In this document: one piece after another, positions 50,576-64,000 of the stretch
Numbering within the stretch: position 1 is the stretch's first letter
Layout of the letters: each line of letters opens with the position of its first letter
DNA from: Centroberyx gerrardi
Lineage: Eukaryota > Chordata > Actinopteri > Beryciformes > Berycidae
NCBI RefSeq assembly: GCF_048128805.1
Contig: NC_136003.1
Location: 22,224,840-22,288,839, forward strand
DNA length: 64,000 nt
Reading direction: 5' to 3'
Position numbers and translations under genes: made by a program
The notes under the pieces: generated by a model
What the model was told of the DNA's origin: nothing
The model's input: the letters and a program-made list of their open reading frames with translations, nothing else
The model's database searches: none

Positions 50576-51731
50576 GTCTAATACTCTGTAGAGGGTCTTA
50601 CTCATTTGCTTTTCTCTGGTGTCTGCTTGACTTTAAAGGAACACGCAATATTAAAAGGCCTATTCTGTAGCTTGTGTTTGAGACAAAAAGTATTCCACAC
50701 ATTTCAGATGAAAAATTATTTTAATTCTCAAGATGATAAAAAATAATTTTGTGAATTCTGTAAACCATTGCATAACTGTAGTGTAACATTTTAACAAGTG
50801 TTAACAAACTAGTAATACACTACAGAAAATATTATGCAGTACACAATTCTTAATGTAGAAAAAAAATCTAGTATTCTAAGAGACTTGCAGCTAGTTTTGT
50901 GTTCGTAACACAAAAATATCAATATACCAACAGAATATTTTCTACGATTATCAGGAGATAATGTGTCCTACATATCCATACAGCTCGTCACAAAATAAGG
51001 GACATGTTTCTTATTTATAAATAAATGTCTAAATCCACTGACATCAAGGTAAATAAATCTGTGAAATGCAGTTTCCTCAGATTTAACACGTTGTTCTCCA
51101 TTAAATCATTATATTACCCTGAGAAAAATACATTTCCTTCCTTACCCTTTCCTCATTATGCTGATGCATACAGAAACTTGAAAACTTGCATGTTTTAGTT
51201 CTTATAAATTTTATTGAATAGCAATTCACAACTAGATGCTACATCATAATGAATTAAACTGCTCTCCATAATATTCCAGTGACCTATTCATTGAATATCT
51301 AATTTAGAACAATACATTCAATATTTCAGGGCTTCAATGTTAAAATAACATTTCTACTGAAATTATCTACGGTATATGGAACAACTGGTTCCACATTCAG
51401 ATTATTTTATTTCTTTTTTGACAACACTTGTTGTACTAGTATTTTTACTGAATTTGAACAGCTCCATACATCATACTCATATACATGTACAAGATTGCAT
51501 AAATCTTCAGGCTCCATTTCATAATATTAAAAACAAAAGACAACACAACAACTAACAATAATGCAAAATAGATTAAACTATTCCAATGCAGAGCATAATG
51601 ATACATGTATTACAGTTAATTTACAAGAGTCTTCCTATTTGGTGCTTTTCTTTACAAATAATTGATTTTTTTGGTGCCAATAAATGACTAATTGAGATCA
51701 GAAAAAATTGTTTAGTCAATGGTAGGTATTG

Positions 51732-51763
<32 letters not shown>
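51732..51763. repeat. Poly-T tract
   Basis: About 30 consecutive T residues. It reads as poly-A on the minus strand, within the presumed unkl 3' UTR. Confidence 0.9.
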
Positions 51764-51766
<3 letters not shown>

Positions 51767-54679
51767 GGAATGGCAAATACAGACTGAGATAGCAGATTAT
51801 CAATTATAACCTTTGCTTCATCCTATGGAACTGGTAAAGCAATTCCATCTGAATGTCCTTTCTCCTTCAGCTCAAGTGGCCTGAATGTGGAGGATCATTT
51901 AACAATGACATTTCTATAACACTTTATGGTCCACAAAAATATTCTAAGGCACTGGAATTTTGATTCTAATTAGGTATTTGTTATATTTTGTCATTTGTAG
52001 ACTGGGAGAGTAAAGAGTCTGAGAGCAAGATTCCCTTGACACCAATCAAAATTGTGTAATTTCATCATAAAGGCACAGATGTACTTGAAAGTGTAATTGG
52101 TCCGTTATAGAGATAGATTTAACAAATGTAACAAAGAAATGTAAGCTGTGCTTACCAGGTGGAAGTCCATCTGATTACTCATTAGAAAAGTTGGATTAGG
52201 GCCACTAGAGAGATTGTGAGGGCCAACAACAAACTACCATAACAAACAACTCAATTTCAATTATGTCTGTATCTGCCATTGATGCTTGTCACAATCATCA
52301 TTTGTCCCTTGTAATTTTACATAAAACAAACTAATTTTGACCATGACTAAGAAATAGAAATTGAATCAGAAAGTAAAATCATTGAGCAAACAAAAAGTCA
52401 AATGGAAAGAAAGCACCTTACAGTCATTGTAGGCCTATCTTGACAGCATATAGTGCACAACCATCAATATTCCAAAATGATTGAGATTATGTAGTTAAGC
52501 AAAATCAACAAGAAAAAAAATAACTTCAGAATAGTACTATAGTGAAGTTTATATGGCCACTTCAAAAACACAAATGTCATTCACCTCAAACACTCCTTCA
52601 CTGTAGACAACACTCATTTCAACTGACACTGAATCCTTGTTTACGGTCAGCCTGTGCTAGCCAATATTGCACAAACCTGCCATAAACATCAATGTATACT
52701 TAATGCAAAATCAAATATACAAATACACATTTAGTAAGGATTCGACCCATGCATTTTTGATCATTTGTGTATCAACTCACTACAGCTAACTTGTAAGTTA
52801 GAAAAAAAAGAAGATGCCATTAATTATTGTTAATGAACATGTCTATCTATTTAAGGTACTAGGTGATTTTTTGTCAAATTAGGTGTCTTAACTGATGAAA
52901 TAACAAAAATGAATGATGAAATGTAATACAAAAGAAATAACAACAGTACAGGTCTTTGGTAAAACTGCAAAATGGGCTTTAAGTCCATTAATGTTGTAAG
53001 CAAAAGCCATTGGCATAGTTCTGTCATTTACTCACTAAGAGAATATCATGTCCTATTAAATGAAATATTAAAGCAAAAATCCACCCTGAAACAGAATTCA
53101 AGTCATTCATGATGTAAGACTTTTCTGTGACGTCATTAAGAAACAAAACACAGAGCTGCTCCATTGACGATCAATGTGAGATGCAATTTGTGGATTCAGA
53201 ATGTTTGTCTGATCTTGTACATTCTAAATAAGCTTTAATTCAGAGTGGCGCTGAACGCAGTCAGTCTCCCATTTAGCGTCAATGCAGCAACTCTTGAATG
53301 TGTCTCTTGATGTCATCCTTGGCTCTCTGTCTTGGCATTTCTAGCTTTGGGCGAGACTTAATGCTGTTTGCAAATCTACACTGATCTGCCCAAAATCTTA
53401 ATAATAGTAACAATGTGAATTCTGTTGAAGGGTAAATTTTCCCCTTTAGAATACATATTTGGACAGTTACTAGACCACTTTGGTTCATTTTTAGAATTTC
53501 ACACTAGACATCATGAATTTAGTTGGCTTCACAGGCAAAATAAAATAGACCAAAAGACCCTGTGATATTAGGAGTAAAGAGGAAACTATTCAGCTGCGCC
53601 ACACACTGCAATTCAGTGGATGGGGAAAAAAAGAAATGCAACAAAAACACATTTACCTTCAACCAATTGAAAAAATTGGGACATTCTACAGCAGTACAGG
53701 TCTGTGACATCATTCTAAGCGATTTACAAAAGTACCAAAATTTGACTTAAACGGATTTACAAAAGAATAATTCAATCAAACAAGGTTTAGTCGAGTTAGA
53801 TGCAGAAGACTGATTATTTCATAGTTTCTGAAATCTGAGCTGTGTATGCACAACAACATTCAAACATCTAAATGTATTACAAGAAACTACATTAATACCT
53901 TTTCCAGTAGCAGCAAAGCTTGCAGAAGTGAAGTTAATAAGCCTTTAGTACACTAAAAATAAGTCAATACAAATGTTCTGGCAGTGTGACAGTGCGAACT
54001 GATTTTTTTTTTTTTAGCTGGTTAACATATCGCATAATATAACACATGCAATACCAGAAGTGTTTAGCCTGCCTTTTATGCCATAAGATAAACACGAAGA
54101 AGCTAAATACCATAATCTTTCTTGAAGATATTTTTTTCCTCTGAGTTGCTTAATTGCCATTTATGTGAATGTAAACAATGCATTTTCCCATATTTGTAAG
54201 TAGCAAAAGGTGTACCTGGAGATACGTGGTTTTCTATTGAACTTAAAGCAAGAATAAAAAGAAAAATCTTTTTTTTTTTTTTTTAAACACAGTAGAAGGT
54301 CATTTCAATTAGAGTAACCTAAGCACAATACACTGTCGTAATTGAAAACCCAACTTACATGTTAACCACAGAATTCTTCATTCATTGTAGAATTATGTAT
54401 GACAATAAAACTAAAATCACTCAACTGTTTAAAAAAGCCTTTTTTGTTGTTGCTATACAAATCCATATAGTGAATACTATGTTTGCATACTCCCAAATGT
54501 TAAATTGAAAAACTTAATTTCAAAGACTGAAGCTGCACCAAAAGAGCACCACTGCCAAGAAATGGTGGGGGGATTCATTTTGATGGTTGAAGTCAGGACA
54601 CAGGCACTGACAAAATTTGTTTTCATATAATTATTATCCGTAGAAATACTTAAACGGGATTGGGCCAAAATACACTATG

Positions 54680-54681
<2 letters not shown>

Positions 54682-54715
<34 letters not shown>
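54682..54715. repeat. TA dinucleotide microsatellite
   Basis: An uninterrupted (TA)n of about 34 bases running into ACACATACACACATAC. Confidence 0.95.
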
Positions 54716-54722
<7 letters not shown>

Positions 54723-55994
54723 CACACATACAGTATGTGAACGCTTCTGCAAACTTAAACTCGACACATTTTGCAGACAATTGTGCACAAGCTGTAACTA
54801 CTTGTGTTTGCTCTGACAATCCTACACATAGCTTTTCATCTAAGGCAAGGCACTTGAGAGTGAGAGGCCGATATGTTCTAGACAAGGTCAAGAGGCTAGA
54901 TTCCTACAAAATTCACCATTTCAGGCATTAGCAAATACAATACATGCTCCTCTAACGGCTAGGCTATATAAATCTCTAAAAGACAAAAACTAACTGATTG
55001 AATAACTGCCTTAACATTTAGCATGTGCCTTACTGATATTACAGCTGCTGGTTATGCCTAAAATGCATTTTAAATTTGCACTTATTTGATTGAAATTTTA
55101 TAAATTTAACTATGAAAAGTAGAAACTATTAAGTACTTTTCTATGAAAGCTAACTAATATATAGAACCATACCATGATTTAACAATAGGAAACATGAAAT
55201 ATTCAAATTATGTTTCACAGTACACACAAAAGCTTCAGACATTAGCTTATATAGGAAAAAAAAAGTATAAATCTAAAAAAAGAAAAAAACAAAACAAAAC
55301 TACAAAGCAGCTTAAAGCAAATTTCTATATACCCTTTAACAAAGTCCCAGGTCAACAAAGTGCTTTAATAAGAATTCAAATTTCTTCAGAAAATTGGTCA
55401 TAATTGATGCTTGACTGGTTGGTTAAAAGAATGAACCATGATATCTATGAAGATTTGGGGTTTAAAAAAATGAGCTTTAGTTAAAGAGGAATAGTGCAAA
55501 ATTTCAGCATTTGTGTATTTTTACCATTTCCTAGGTTAGTTTGGTGTGTATTACTGACCTTTCACTACTGAGGTACAGATGCATGTCTGGTTGAGCACTA
55601 AAGGTCATTTGGAAGTGAGTATTTGGACAAGCATTCTACAAATCTGCATATTCAGTTTTTACTGGAAATGGAGCAGCTCAGTCACAAATCGGCTGCTTGG
55701 ATCTCTGGTTTCTAGCATTGAATATTTGTTCACAAATACTAATTGGACTGTCACAGACCATATGAATGATGTGTGGTTTACAGGTATTCCCCTTTAAATA
55801 AAGAACAATCACTTTTGAGTTTTGCCCATTTTATGTTTCACATCGCCACCGGACTAGTTTGTGATGAATGTTATAATTTACTGGCAGTACTTGTCGAAAA
55901 TTATAGTGACTTCCTTTCACATAGCGCTTGAGGTCCCAAATTTTGAATGAGTTTGGCATCGCCTGTGGTGCTAAACTTGTCAATAATGGCTTTG

Positions 55995-56115
55995 TCTATA
56001 TTTCTGTATATTTATTTATTTTGTGGGAATCTATTGATCCCTAAAGATGAAATTTGTCTTGCATTCCCCCTCCACGGGGAGGTCAAAGGTCAGGGGCAGC
56101 TACAGGGCAGCACCC
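55995..56115. repeat. Fish repeat fragment with 'TATTGATCCC...GAAATT' end
   Basis: Contains CTATTGATCCCTAAAG, GAAATTTGTCTTGCATT and CCCCTCCACGGGGAGGTC, the motif order of a common fish interspersed repeat. Parts of it also occur twice near 26930 and 27215. Confidence 0.5.
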
Positions 56116-57146
56116 CTGGATATTATATGAAGGTTAATAAAAAAAAAAGCTTGATTTGTTTGACAACCTTTTCTACTTTCAAACTAACTGAGCAAATGAT
56201 TCATAGACCGAGAGTATGTGAGATAAAGATGCGTTTCAAAGAGATTTCTTTCCATCTCCAAATATACAGATGTGTGATGTGATGTAACAGATTTACTCCA
56301 AAAAAAAAAAAAGTGCTTTTAGACTGAATAGCTGGATCTATGATGTGCTAAGCATTTCTGTGTAAAGCAAGTACAAGGGGGTTTAAGTTTGGACTGAAAT
56401 GCCTTAAAGCCCTGAGGCTGCTTTAAGTGTGAAGGAAAAAAAAAATAAAAAAGTTATCAAATTAATCAGTTATTTCTGTCATTGTGCATTCAGCTGTGTT
56501 AACAAAACAAAATTTAAATAAATAAAATAAAATTGCATCACTGTACACTGATTGTAACACTGTATGCAGTGTTACAATCTCTGTAGAGACTGGAAGATTT
56601 TATCTAAAATACATGATTTACAATTTTGCACTTACTGCAAGAGAAACTTGTCAGGCTGGCAATGCATGTTTGCATTTTGTTTGAGGAAAGCTCAATAGCA
56701 TTGTATATGGTTAGTTGAGGTGCATTTGTAAAACCAAGCGTAAATGAAATCTGGATACAAGACGCATGTGCATAGAGTGTCTGAATCATAATATTAAAGA
56801 TTTGAGATACAATTCAGAATAGTATGATGATCAAAAGAGCATCGCAAGGTGATATGATGTTCTTATCATTTCTAAATGGAGAACTTTTCCAACAGAAAGC
56901 TGTCGGAGTGATATTAGTAGAGCGCAAACGTTAAAACGAGCAAAAACTAAAATGATTGAATCCCCTTTTACACAATCCAATTCATAATAGTGCTTGTTTT
57001 ACCAGTCAAACATCATTTATTTAACTCTAAATTATTAATTCAATCACTATATGAAACACAAATTGCTATTAAGAAAATGTAGCATAATATGTATTAGTAG
57101 TTTTCAAAGGGCTAATTCTTTAAATAGTACCTTGAATAATTGTACA

Positions 57147-60100
57147 TCACCACTTCAATATTTTTGTTCTACAGTAGGGACATTCTGTTTTACTAGGTGC
57201 ACAGTTCTCACATAGAACATAATGTTGGCAAGGCTGCAGAACAATGCAACGATCATGCTTTTGGCAAACTATACATTTCTTTGACTGAAGCTGATATATT
57301 ACCTGTTGGGGGGAGAAAAGAATGAGTATCAGCTGCAACTTAGGAAAACAGAGTTCATGCAGACTTTTCAAATGAGCATGCTTGATGACATGGGTTTGAG
57401 TGATAGCCTGATAAACGGTTTTAATTATGCAGATGCTACAAATGAAATGCTATGTGTGATCTAGTCTTTCTTACCCCGTCTATAAGGTCGAGGTCATTAC
57501 GCAGCTGACTCTGGATGGAGTGAAGCTTAGACAAGGGGAGCTGGTCCAGCTCTCCGTAGCTGCGTAATAGAGGTGTTCCAGGGGTGCGACAAAGCACATC
57601 AAAGTCCCCTTGGAGCTCTTTCAGCTTGCGCTCTGTCTCCTCCCACTTCTGTTCTGCCAGCTGCCGCTCTGCCTCGGCTGATTTTGCTTGTTCCTTTGCT
57701 TCGTGAGCGTCTTTCTGGCAAGCTTCACAAGCCTGGAACAAAGTGGAATCTGGCGATGTAAAAAAAACTTGCAACCGTTGAAAATGAAAAGGTATTGTGT
57801 TACACTGGGACACGTAATGCTGTGTGAATTCAAGAGGACACTGACTTGTTTGACCTGGTGCCAGGCCTCCTCCCACTGTTTGATCTTCCTCTTGGCCTCA
57901 TCCAGCTCTCGAAACAGGCGGGCCAGATCAGCGCTGCTGGTTGTGGATGTTACGCTGCTGAAAACTGGAGATGGACTGGGGGAAAAGCTGCCACTTACAA
58001 AGTCCCATATGTTGCTAGCTCCTCCATTCAAGCCTAGGTAGATGATGCGAGAAGATCACAAGACCAAGCACACCAAGTTAGTAGTGGCTCTGCGCAGAAA
58101 TGGAAATGATCATTTAGAGCAAGTTTAGATTGTGACAAGTCTGTCTGATGATTAACTGAAACTCCTTTTAATCCATAGTTTTGAGAAACTGGGTACAGCC
58201 TCCTTTCAGTTTTCTTATTTTCTCAATTTAATCATTGGGAAATGTGTAATTTTTTCTCAAATAGCTGTATTTCTTAAGTCTATAATCTGACTATTATGTA
58301 TGGGACTAGATTAAATGTTTAAATAAAGTGGAAGGAAGCGCCTTCAAATACGTATATATAGTATATATTTGTATATATATATATATATATATAATTTGTG
58401 AATGTACTAGTAATGAATAAGAATCTTTAGATATTCTTATTGAGATATTTCAGAGTAGATTTTCAATCCAAATCTACTTTAAATGCTTTCCAGTTCAAGC
58501 TAAATGTCTGATGCTATCAACTTACCCAGAGAGTTCTGGGAAGAGGAGTTAGGTGTTCCCAGGAGGCCGTGCTCTTGCTTGGCTAACATGGCTGAAGGTT
58601 GATTTGGCTGCGATACCATCCCAGACAGCAGGGACTGGGACAGGGACTGGGACAGGGAGCTCAGAGGGGAGGTGGAGAGCGATGATGAGGAATTAAACGA
58701 GGAGGATCTTGCAAGGGAGCCAGGAATGTTAACTGGGGCAGATCCAGCTAGCACCCTTTGACCTACAGGGAGAAAGGAAATAGTGTTATTACTCTTTTTT
58801 TAATATAAACATTGGTTAGACTACTTCTGAAAAAGTCAAACAACAAGCAATTGTACAAACTAGGTGTTCTTACTTGCCAATCCTACGCTGTTGTCTTGCT
58901 CCTCTAACTCCTTATCAAGAGATGCAACATTAATGTCACTAAAGTTCAGGTCAAGCGCAGATCCTGTGGGGAAGAAAACATTGGACTGAGATTTGACAAC
59001 AAAATACAGAATGGTGGATGTCAGGGTTCAGCACATCAAAGTTGACCCCATTTACAGTCGCCTTTGTGTCCACTTACCTATAACAGACTCCACTGTATTG
59101 CTCCCTGGATAGAAAGGGGTGGCTTTTGCATTCATTGTTGATAAGGTGGTGGGTGAAGAACTATCTGAGCCAATACTAGAGGCCAAGCTGGATGTTATAC
59201 TGGAGGTAATGCTTGATGCCAAAGGGTTCACCACAGAGAATACAGTATTTTGTGTCTAAAAGGGAAGCACACAAAGGTGTTGTTTTACTAATGGCATTAA
59301 TTACAGTTTGAGTTAACTAGGAGGAAATCTGAGGCCCTTTACCAGGCATAAATAAGAGTCAAGACAGACAGGTCAGCTATTAACAGCTATCAACATTATA
59401 TAAACAATCTATGACCTCGCGCTCTGCAAGTGCTTATGGCAAATCTTCCTCATGGCTTGGTCAAGTGCAGCATCTGTGTGATATTGCAGTGATATTGAGT
59501 GTCTACAGACACACAAAGTAAAAGTAACCTATATCAACACAAACCTGTTTGTCTTGGTCCATCAATTTCTGATCCATCAGTCCCTTATTCTTGATCTGAA
59601 AATGATTGAATAACACAAAAACAGCACATTTCAATGACAAAAATCTCAGGTACTAACCTTTATCAACTAAAGTCGTTTTTACACTGCATTTAGCCCGGGC
59701 TAACGACCTTTTAGGAACCTATTTAAACCCAGGCTTATCCTTTTACACTTACACTTTCCAAATAGGGAGAACTATGACTTCAGCCCAGAGCTGGCTAGTC
59801 CGCTCTGGGTTAATCGCAACATGAGTGGCCCATCTTTGGACTACCTGGAAGAGGGTGGAAAGTAGCTAAATAGGCCTCAGGGCAACTCTTAATGTAGAGC
59901 TAAGGACCGCCCTGGCCTAGTGTGCAGTGTGAAAATCACTTAGTAGTCTGACCCCAAGATTGTGCCTCTCAGAATGTATAAATATGCAACCTTTATCATA
60001 AATATCACTCCAGAAAGGCACACCAAATGAAAAATATAAGGAAGTTCAAAGGCGAAAAGCAGCCACCCAGGCATAATATACTCAATACTGTTTAGACCTG

Positions 60101-63100
60101 GCATATTTTATGAAGAACCCACTTCAAATGCATTATCGAGTGCCACCTCAAACATCTCATCAATTCTGATTATGAATCAGAGGTATGTGGTGTTGGTGGA
60201 AAAAAGCAAAATCTGCACTACTTGTGAATATTCTACTGAAATGTGTTTTGTTAAGCAGCGAGGAAAATACTTTAACACATGAAATAGCCTAAAAACTATG
60301 GCCTGAAATCAGAAAAACAAGGATTTATGAGCATGAAATTTCTAATGAAATGCAAAAGAATAAGACTAATGACAAATAATGAAACAATGAGTCAAAATGA
60401 ATGAGCATGATACAGTAAGTGCCAAGCCCTAGGTTATCTATGTGTAGTGGTCTTCCTGAAGCTGAAGAGAGCAGTCTGTGTACCTGATCCTCACGTTCAA
60501 AGCCCGGAGCTTTAGGATAGTTAGACGTCAGAGATGAGACACTGGATGTGGAGGACTCTGAACATAAACTACCATTAGTTAAGGATTTGGGCCTGCTGAT
60601 GGATCCCACTGGGGATAACAAACTGTTGCTTCCTGAGCTTGGCGTTACAGTTGGGCTATTAGAACATAAAACCTGAGGAAGAGAAGTGCACATGATCTTA
60701 ATAAAATGATGATGATGATGATCCAAAAAAATAAAAAATCCATCATTCTGAGTGGAGTACGAAAGGTGACGACTGCTAGAATTATACTGATATCTACATC
60801 AGATTGGGAAAATAACATTAAAGTGCAGGCTTGCTGTTTTCCACTACTTAAGTATCCTCTTCAATTTTCCACTCTCTCTTTGAGACACAAGCTGCCTCTG
60901 TTCTCTAAAACTAACACAGTGATGAAATGTAAAGCAGCAAAAAGAGTAATAATGACACATCGAGATGCGAAAAAGGAAACAGGGAAAATGACAAAATGTG
61001 AAACAATGTAGACAGATAAATGCCTGGCTTGCATCCTACTGATGGATTTCAAGGAAGAAGTTCTGTTGAATTGACACTTAGGTAGTTACTCTACAAAAGC
61101 AGACATTTCCATAAAATTTTATAAAATTCTACATAATTAATGCACAGGAAAATTCAAACCATCTCAGGCAATCCAATGCACTTTGATGATGTTATAGGAT
61201 TGCATTTTCCTTGAGCTTGACAACTCAGAATTCAACAAAAATATTGGCAAATTCTAGGACAATGTCTTACTCTTGCAAGCCAACACCCTAAAAGTCAGTT
61301 TTGATATCAGACAGAGGGTAGATGTATCAACAGAGGTCTGAAAACATACACTTCCTACTTGGCCGTTGCTACTGGTTGCGCTGGTAGTGGAGTTTCCTCC
61401 ACTGTTCCACTCACTGACTGGACACTCTGAATACTGCTGAGAGCCCAGCTGGGACTGTGAACCTGACTGTATCGCTGTCAGCAATGAGCTCATGGTCTCT
61501 TCTGTAGAGGGAATTCCTGAAAGGATTAAAACAAACATTCAAATGCACATGCTGCATAAACAAGTAGCTCATAAGATGACTATTTAGACAGTAGTTGGTA
61601 TTGACGGACCACCACTTACTTTCTACATGTGCAAATGCACAAAACGGTCCTCTGGGGCAGTATCCAGTTTGCCTCATGTCATTGCATTTGGTAGATTTGT
61701 AGATCTTAAAAAAAGAAGAATGAATAACAAGCCAATCAGATACAGAGTAGGATGTCTGCATTAAAAAAAACACTGTCAATGCCAAATCTACCTCTGAATG
61801 GGACTGATTAGCTACAGTGCTGCATCAGTGAAGCTATACTGTCATTAAAGGCCACAACAAACATTAAAGAGATTCACAAATACTTTTATATTTATATTTT
61901 GAGAACCAGAGCAAACAATCTACCAGGATCACATGGGTGATTTCTGTGTGTATGTTCTCATCACTTCGGTCAAGTTAGCCAACAGCCCAATTCCTTGGGC
62001 TGTTGGCTTGTTGTATTCCTTATAGAGTTATGACAGGTACGCATTTCTCCGTGTTTGTGTGGGCTCTTTTAATGAATTTACTAATCCTCTCTGGTGGCAC
62101 ACTGTTCAGTTTGTGTGGTCCATTTGTTCATTTATTGAATCTCTGCTGGGCTCTCTATGTCCTGCTTTGAGACCTGTGTCACTTTCCATTTACAGCTACT
62201 TATAAACAAGGAATGCAACTGAAGTAAATTCAAAGGACTCAGATTTTAATCATGCAGGGTGGCACGTAGGGGGCTTAACGGTATTATGCCATCATTGGGG
62301 AAAAAAAACCCAATTGAATAAGATTGAATCCATAACACACAGAGAATCATTCCACAATCAAATTGAAGCCCTATGAACTGAAACCTAATCAAATCTTGCA
62401 GTCCCTGCTGATTTCCACAGTAGAGCCACCTCAGCATGAAAACCCTGGTGCCAACGATGCAAAGAGAAGTTGCTAAGTTACCATTATTACTAATTTTTGC
62501 TTGTTGGCATCCTTCTAGTCTGGCAATGAACAACTTCAGTGGAAGGGAAATATGTCTACCCATCAAACAACTGAATGTGATTGTTTTGGATTCAATCAAC
62601 ATGTTTCAATGATTTATATTTGGTTAAAATTTTAAAGTGAACCTTTTTGGTTGATACAAGCATTAAATTCTACATATTTTGCAGTAAAATCTTTATCAAA
62701 TTGTGTTGTTTGACTTTTGTCAAACAAGCACTTAGATTTTAAGTTTTTGATTTTAATTGTATTTTTAATTATTACTTCATTGTGTACCAGTAGGCGTATA
62801 AAAATCCAAACAATAATATCATCCCAGATTTTTGTGGAGAAAAATTTATAAAATAAATACATACATGTATTTGTACAATACATTCATAATACACTGAAAT
62901 ATTGAAAAATTTAAATCTATGAAAGATTATTTGACCATTCAATGTGACACCGATATGTAAAAAACAGTTGTGGTATATAGACCCAATAATGTTGTGAGGG
63001 AAAAAACGATTCGCTCACCTCTGGGTGAAACTGCTGTTCGGTGCGAGAGTGACAATACTGGCAGCTGTCCCCGCTGTCACACTTGGAGGGCTCGCCCCAC

Positions 63101-63363
63101 TCGTCCCCATGCTTCACATTAGGGCACGGAGTCGACCTGTGAGTCAGAGTCAGAACGTCTTAAACACACTGCAGCTACATCACTTAATATCACTCGTTAT
63201 TTTCATTTAAATGGAGTCATGTCTCACCTGTACTTGAACTTTCGGGGATTTCGTCTTCGGTCTCTACTGTTATGGTAGTGGGGGCAGGCGTACCCCTGTC
63301 TGCATAGTCTTGGGGGCTTAGTACACTGATCCGTTTTATAGTTGGCTAAAACAAAATTGGTAT
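57147..63363 (-). CDS. unkl: Unkempt-family CCCH zinc-finger/RING protein, 3' part
   Basis: Cytoplasmic RNA-binding protein family with tandem CCCH fingers and a C-terminal RING-like domain. Twelve minus-strand exons in gene order: 63363-63228, 63136-63019, 61704-61620, 61516-61350, 60672-60484, 59595-59545, 59255-59078, 58963-58874, 58762-58526, 58033-57846, 57732-57475, 57302-57147. All junctions keep phase and yield the last 616 residues. Seen: fingers YKTDQCTKPPRLCRQGYACPHYH, TPCPNVKHGDEWGEPSKCD...CQYCH and STKCNDMRQTGYCPRGPFCAFAH; a Ser-rich linker with KAPGFEREDQ and FYPGSNTVESVIGSALDLN; a coiled coil (ARLFRELDEAKRKIKQWEEA onward); and a RING CIVC...CQHYVLCENC...CPYC ending ILKW. The N-terminal fingers are outside the window. 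The closeness to igfals (human 16p13.3) and the RING form favour unkl over unk. Exon borders may be off by one or two bases. Confidence 0.82.
58345..58394. repeat. TA-rich microsatellite in an unkl intron
   Basis: Interrupted (TA)n between the unkl exons at 57846-58033 and 58526-58762. Confidence 0.85.
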
Positions 63364-64000
63364 CTGCAAGGAAGGCATCAAATATTAATGTCATTTTTCC
63401 TTTCACCATCTTATAGGCAAATAAAAAAGGATAATTCCGGTTACTGTCAACTTGGTCCTTATTTTCCTAGTCTTTAGCCATCATGACAATTGATTGTGTT
63501 CAAAATTTCATCATTTACTTCACTGTAGAGCTTTATGTACCTTCAGTTCCCCAGGAGCGCTGCTCTCCAATACACACTCAGAGGGGCCAACATAATCTCT
63601 AGCAGTTGAACCCAAAAAGCGATTAAAACACGTCCTTTCAACACAGCAACACACACACAACACACAACACTCACACTGCAATGGGACCTGCCTACACCCA
63701 ATTACCAATTATCCATTGCCTGAAACTTCCACATTTTGCAGTATTAGATATGTTATTTTATGTTTATTTAATATTTATATTATTATTCGGGATTCCCAAA
63801 TTGTGGAAGTGTGTCAACACAAATGGTAAACATAGCAGAGAATCCTCAATCCACCAAAGTCAGCAGTCTAAGGTATTAAAACCGTACTTATGTAAAGTGA
63901 GAACGAGCAGCCTAAAACGCATAAAGAACGCTTCCGAGCTCAAGCAACAAAATCCTGTTCTTCAACTTCTTCCAACATGACCTGAAGGCAGCAGAAGACT
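63364..64000. other. unkl intron sequence to window end, no exon supported
   Basis: The next upstream unkl exon must end with one base of a split codon, and no segment here with the right phase and family sequence was found. A donor-like GAACTGAAGGTACAT occurs on the minus strand near 63541, but the frame it would close does not resemble the unkempt family. Confidence 0.4.

Larger units (their letters stand above)
50576..57146 (-). other. AT-rich convergent interval, probable long unkl 3' UTR
   Basis: No coding exon seen in about 6.5 kb between the dnaaf8 polyadenylation signal and the unkl stop codon. The sequence is very AT-rich with many A/T runs, including a 32-base poly-T (51732-51763) and a TA microsatellite (54682-54715). 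A repeat fragment lies near 56000-56110. Minus-strand AATAAA signals occur, for example at 51210-51215. If used, that one would give unkl a 3' UTR of about 5.9 kb. This is inference; transcript data are needed. Confidence 0.4.

Noticed and set aside
63520..63708. Possible alternative first exon of unkl on the minus strand (ending at a GTACAT donor)
   Set aside because: The phase at the donor does not fit the next exon, which needs one carried base, and the sequence does not resemble the unkempt family.
1..64000. CRISPR arrays, operons, bacterial promoters, rRNA or tRNA genes
   Set aside because: The window is vertebrate nuclear DNA. The only direct repeats are microsatellites and transposon copies, and no cloverleaf or rRNA sequence was recognised by eye.

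Overview
The window is vertebrate nuclear DNA, almost certainly from a ray-finned fish and probably a percomorph. It carries intron-rich vertebrate genes, fish-type repeats (L2/Rex-like LINEs, many short non-autonomous DNA transposons, long CA/TG and TA microsatellites) and a gene set known from human 16p13.3. Nothing bacterial, viral or CRISPR-like was seen. Recall-based statements about families were not checked against a database.

Layout. Bases 1-31,800 are a gene-poor, AT-rich stretch. It holds several non-autonomous DNA transposons, a nested repeat block (10,964-12,651) and a decayed HIPK-type kinase copy (about 17,996-20,045, minus strand). That copy lies between the arms of a roughly 200-base inverted repeat. 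At 31,822-33,555 (plus) is igfals, the secreted leucine-rich-repeat acid-labile subunit of the circulating IGF complex. From 35,444 to 50,421 (plus) is dnaaf8, the axonemal dynein assembly gene (human C16orf71). I could follow it through 31 exons with consistent splice phase to a 1,529-residue protein. From 63,363 down to 57,147 (minus) are the last 12 exons of an unkempt-family gene, most likely unkl; its 5' part lies beyond the window. dnaaf8 and unkl converge tail to tail across about 6.5 kb of AT-rich sequence that probably contains a long unkl 3' UTR.

Main point of interest. The N-terminal 400 or so residues of dnaaf8 match what is known of human DNAAF8. The remaining 1,100 or so residues read as five successive degenerate nucleoside-diphosphate-kinase-like modules. 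In each, the catalytic histidine position appears to be replaced. The human protein, as I recall it (about 520 residues), lacks this part. The gene has a perfect RFX X-box about 135 bases upstream of its start codon, fitting ciliary regulation. Three early splice acceptors (exons 3, 4 and 6) sit directly behind a TG repeat, a pyrimidine pentamer repeat and the 3' tail of a LINE.

The three genes do not form a functional pathway. igfals acts in blood, dnaaf8 in the cytoplasm of ciliated cells, and unkl in RNA-binding regulation. Their proximity reflects conserved vertebrate synteny.
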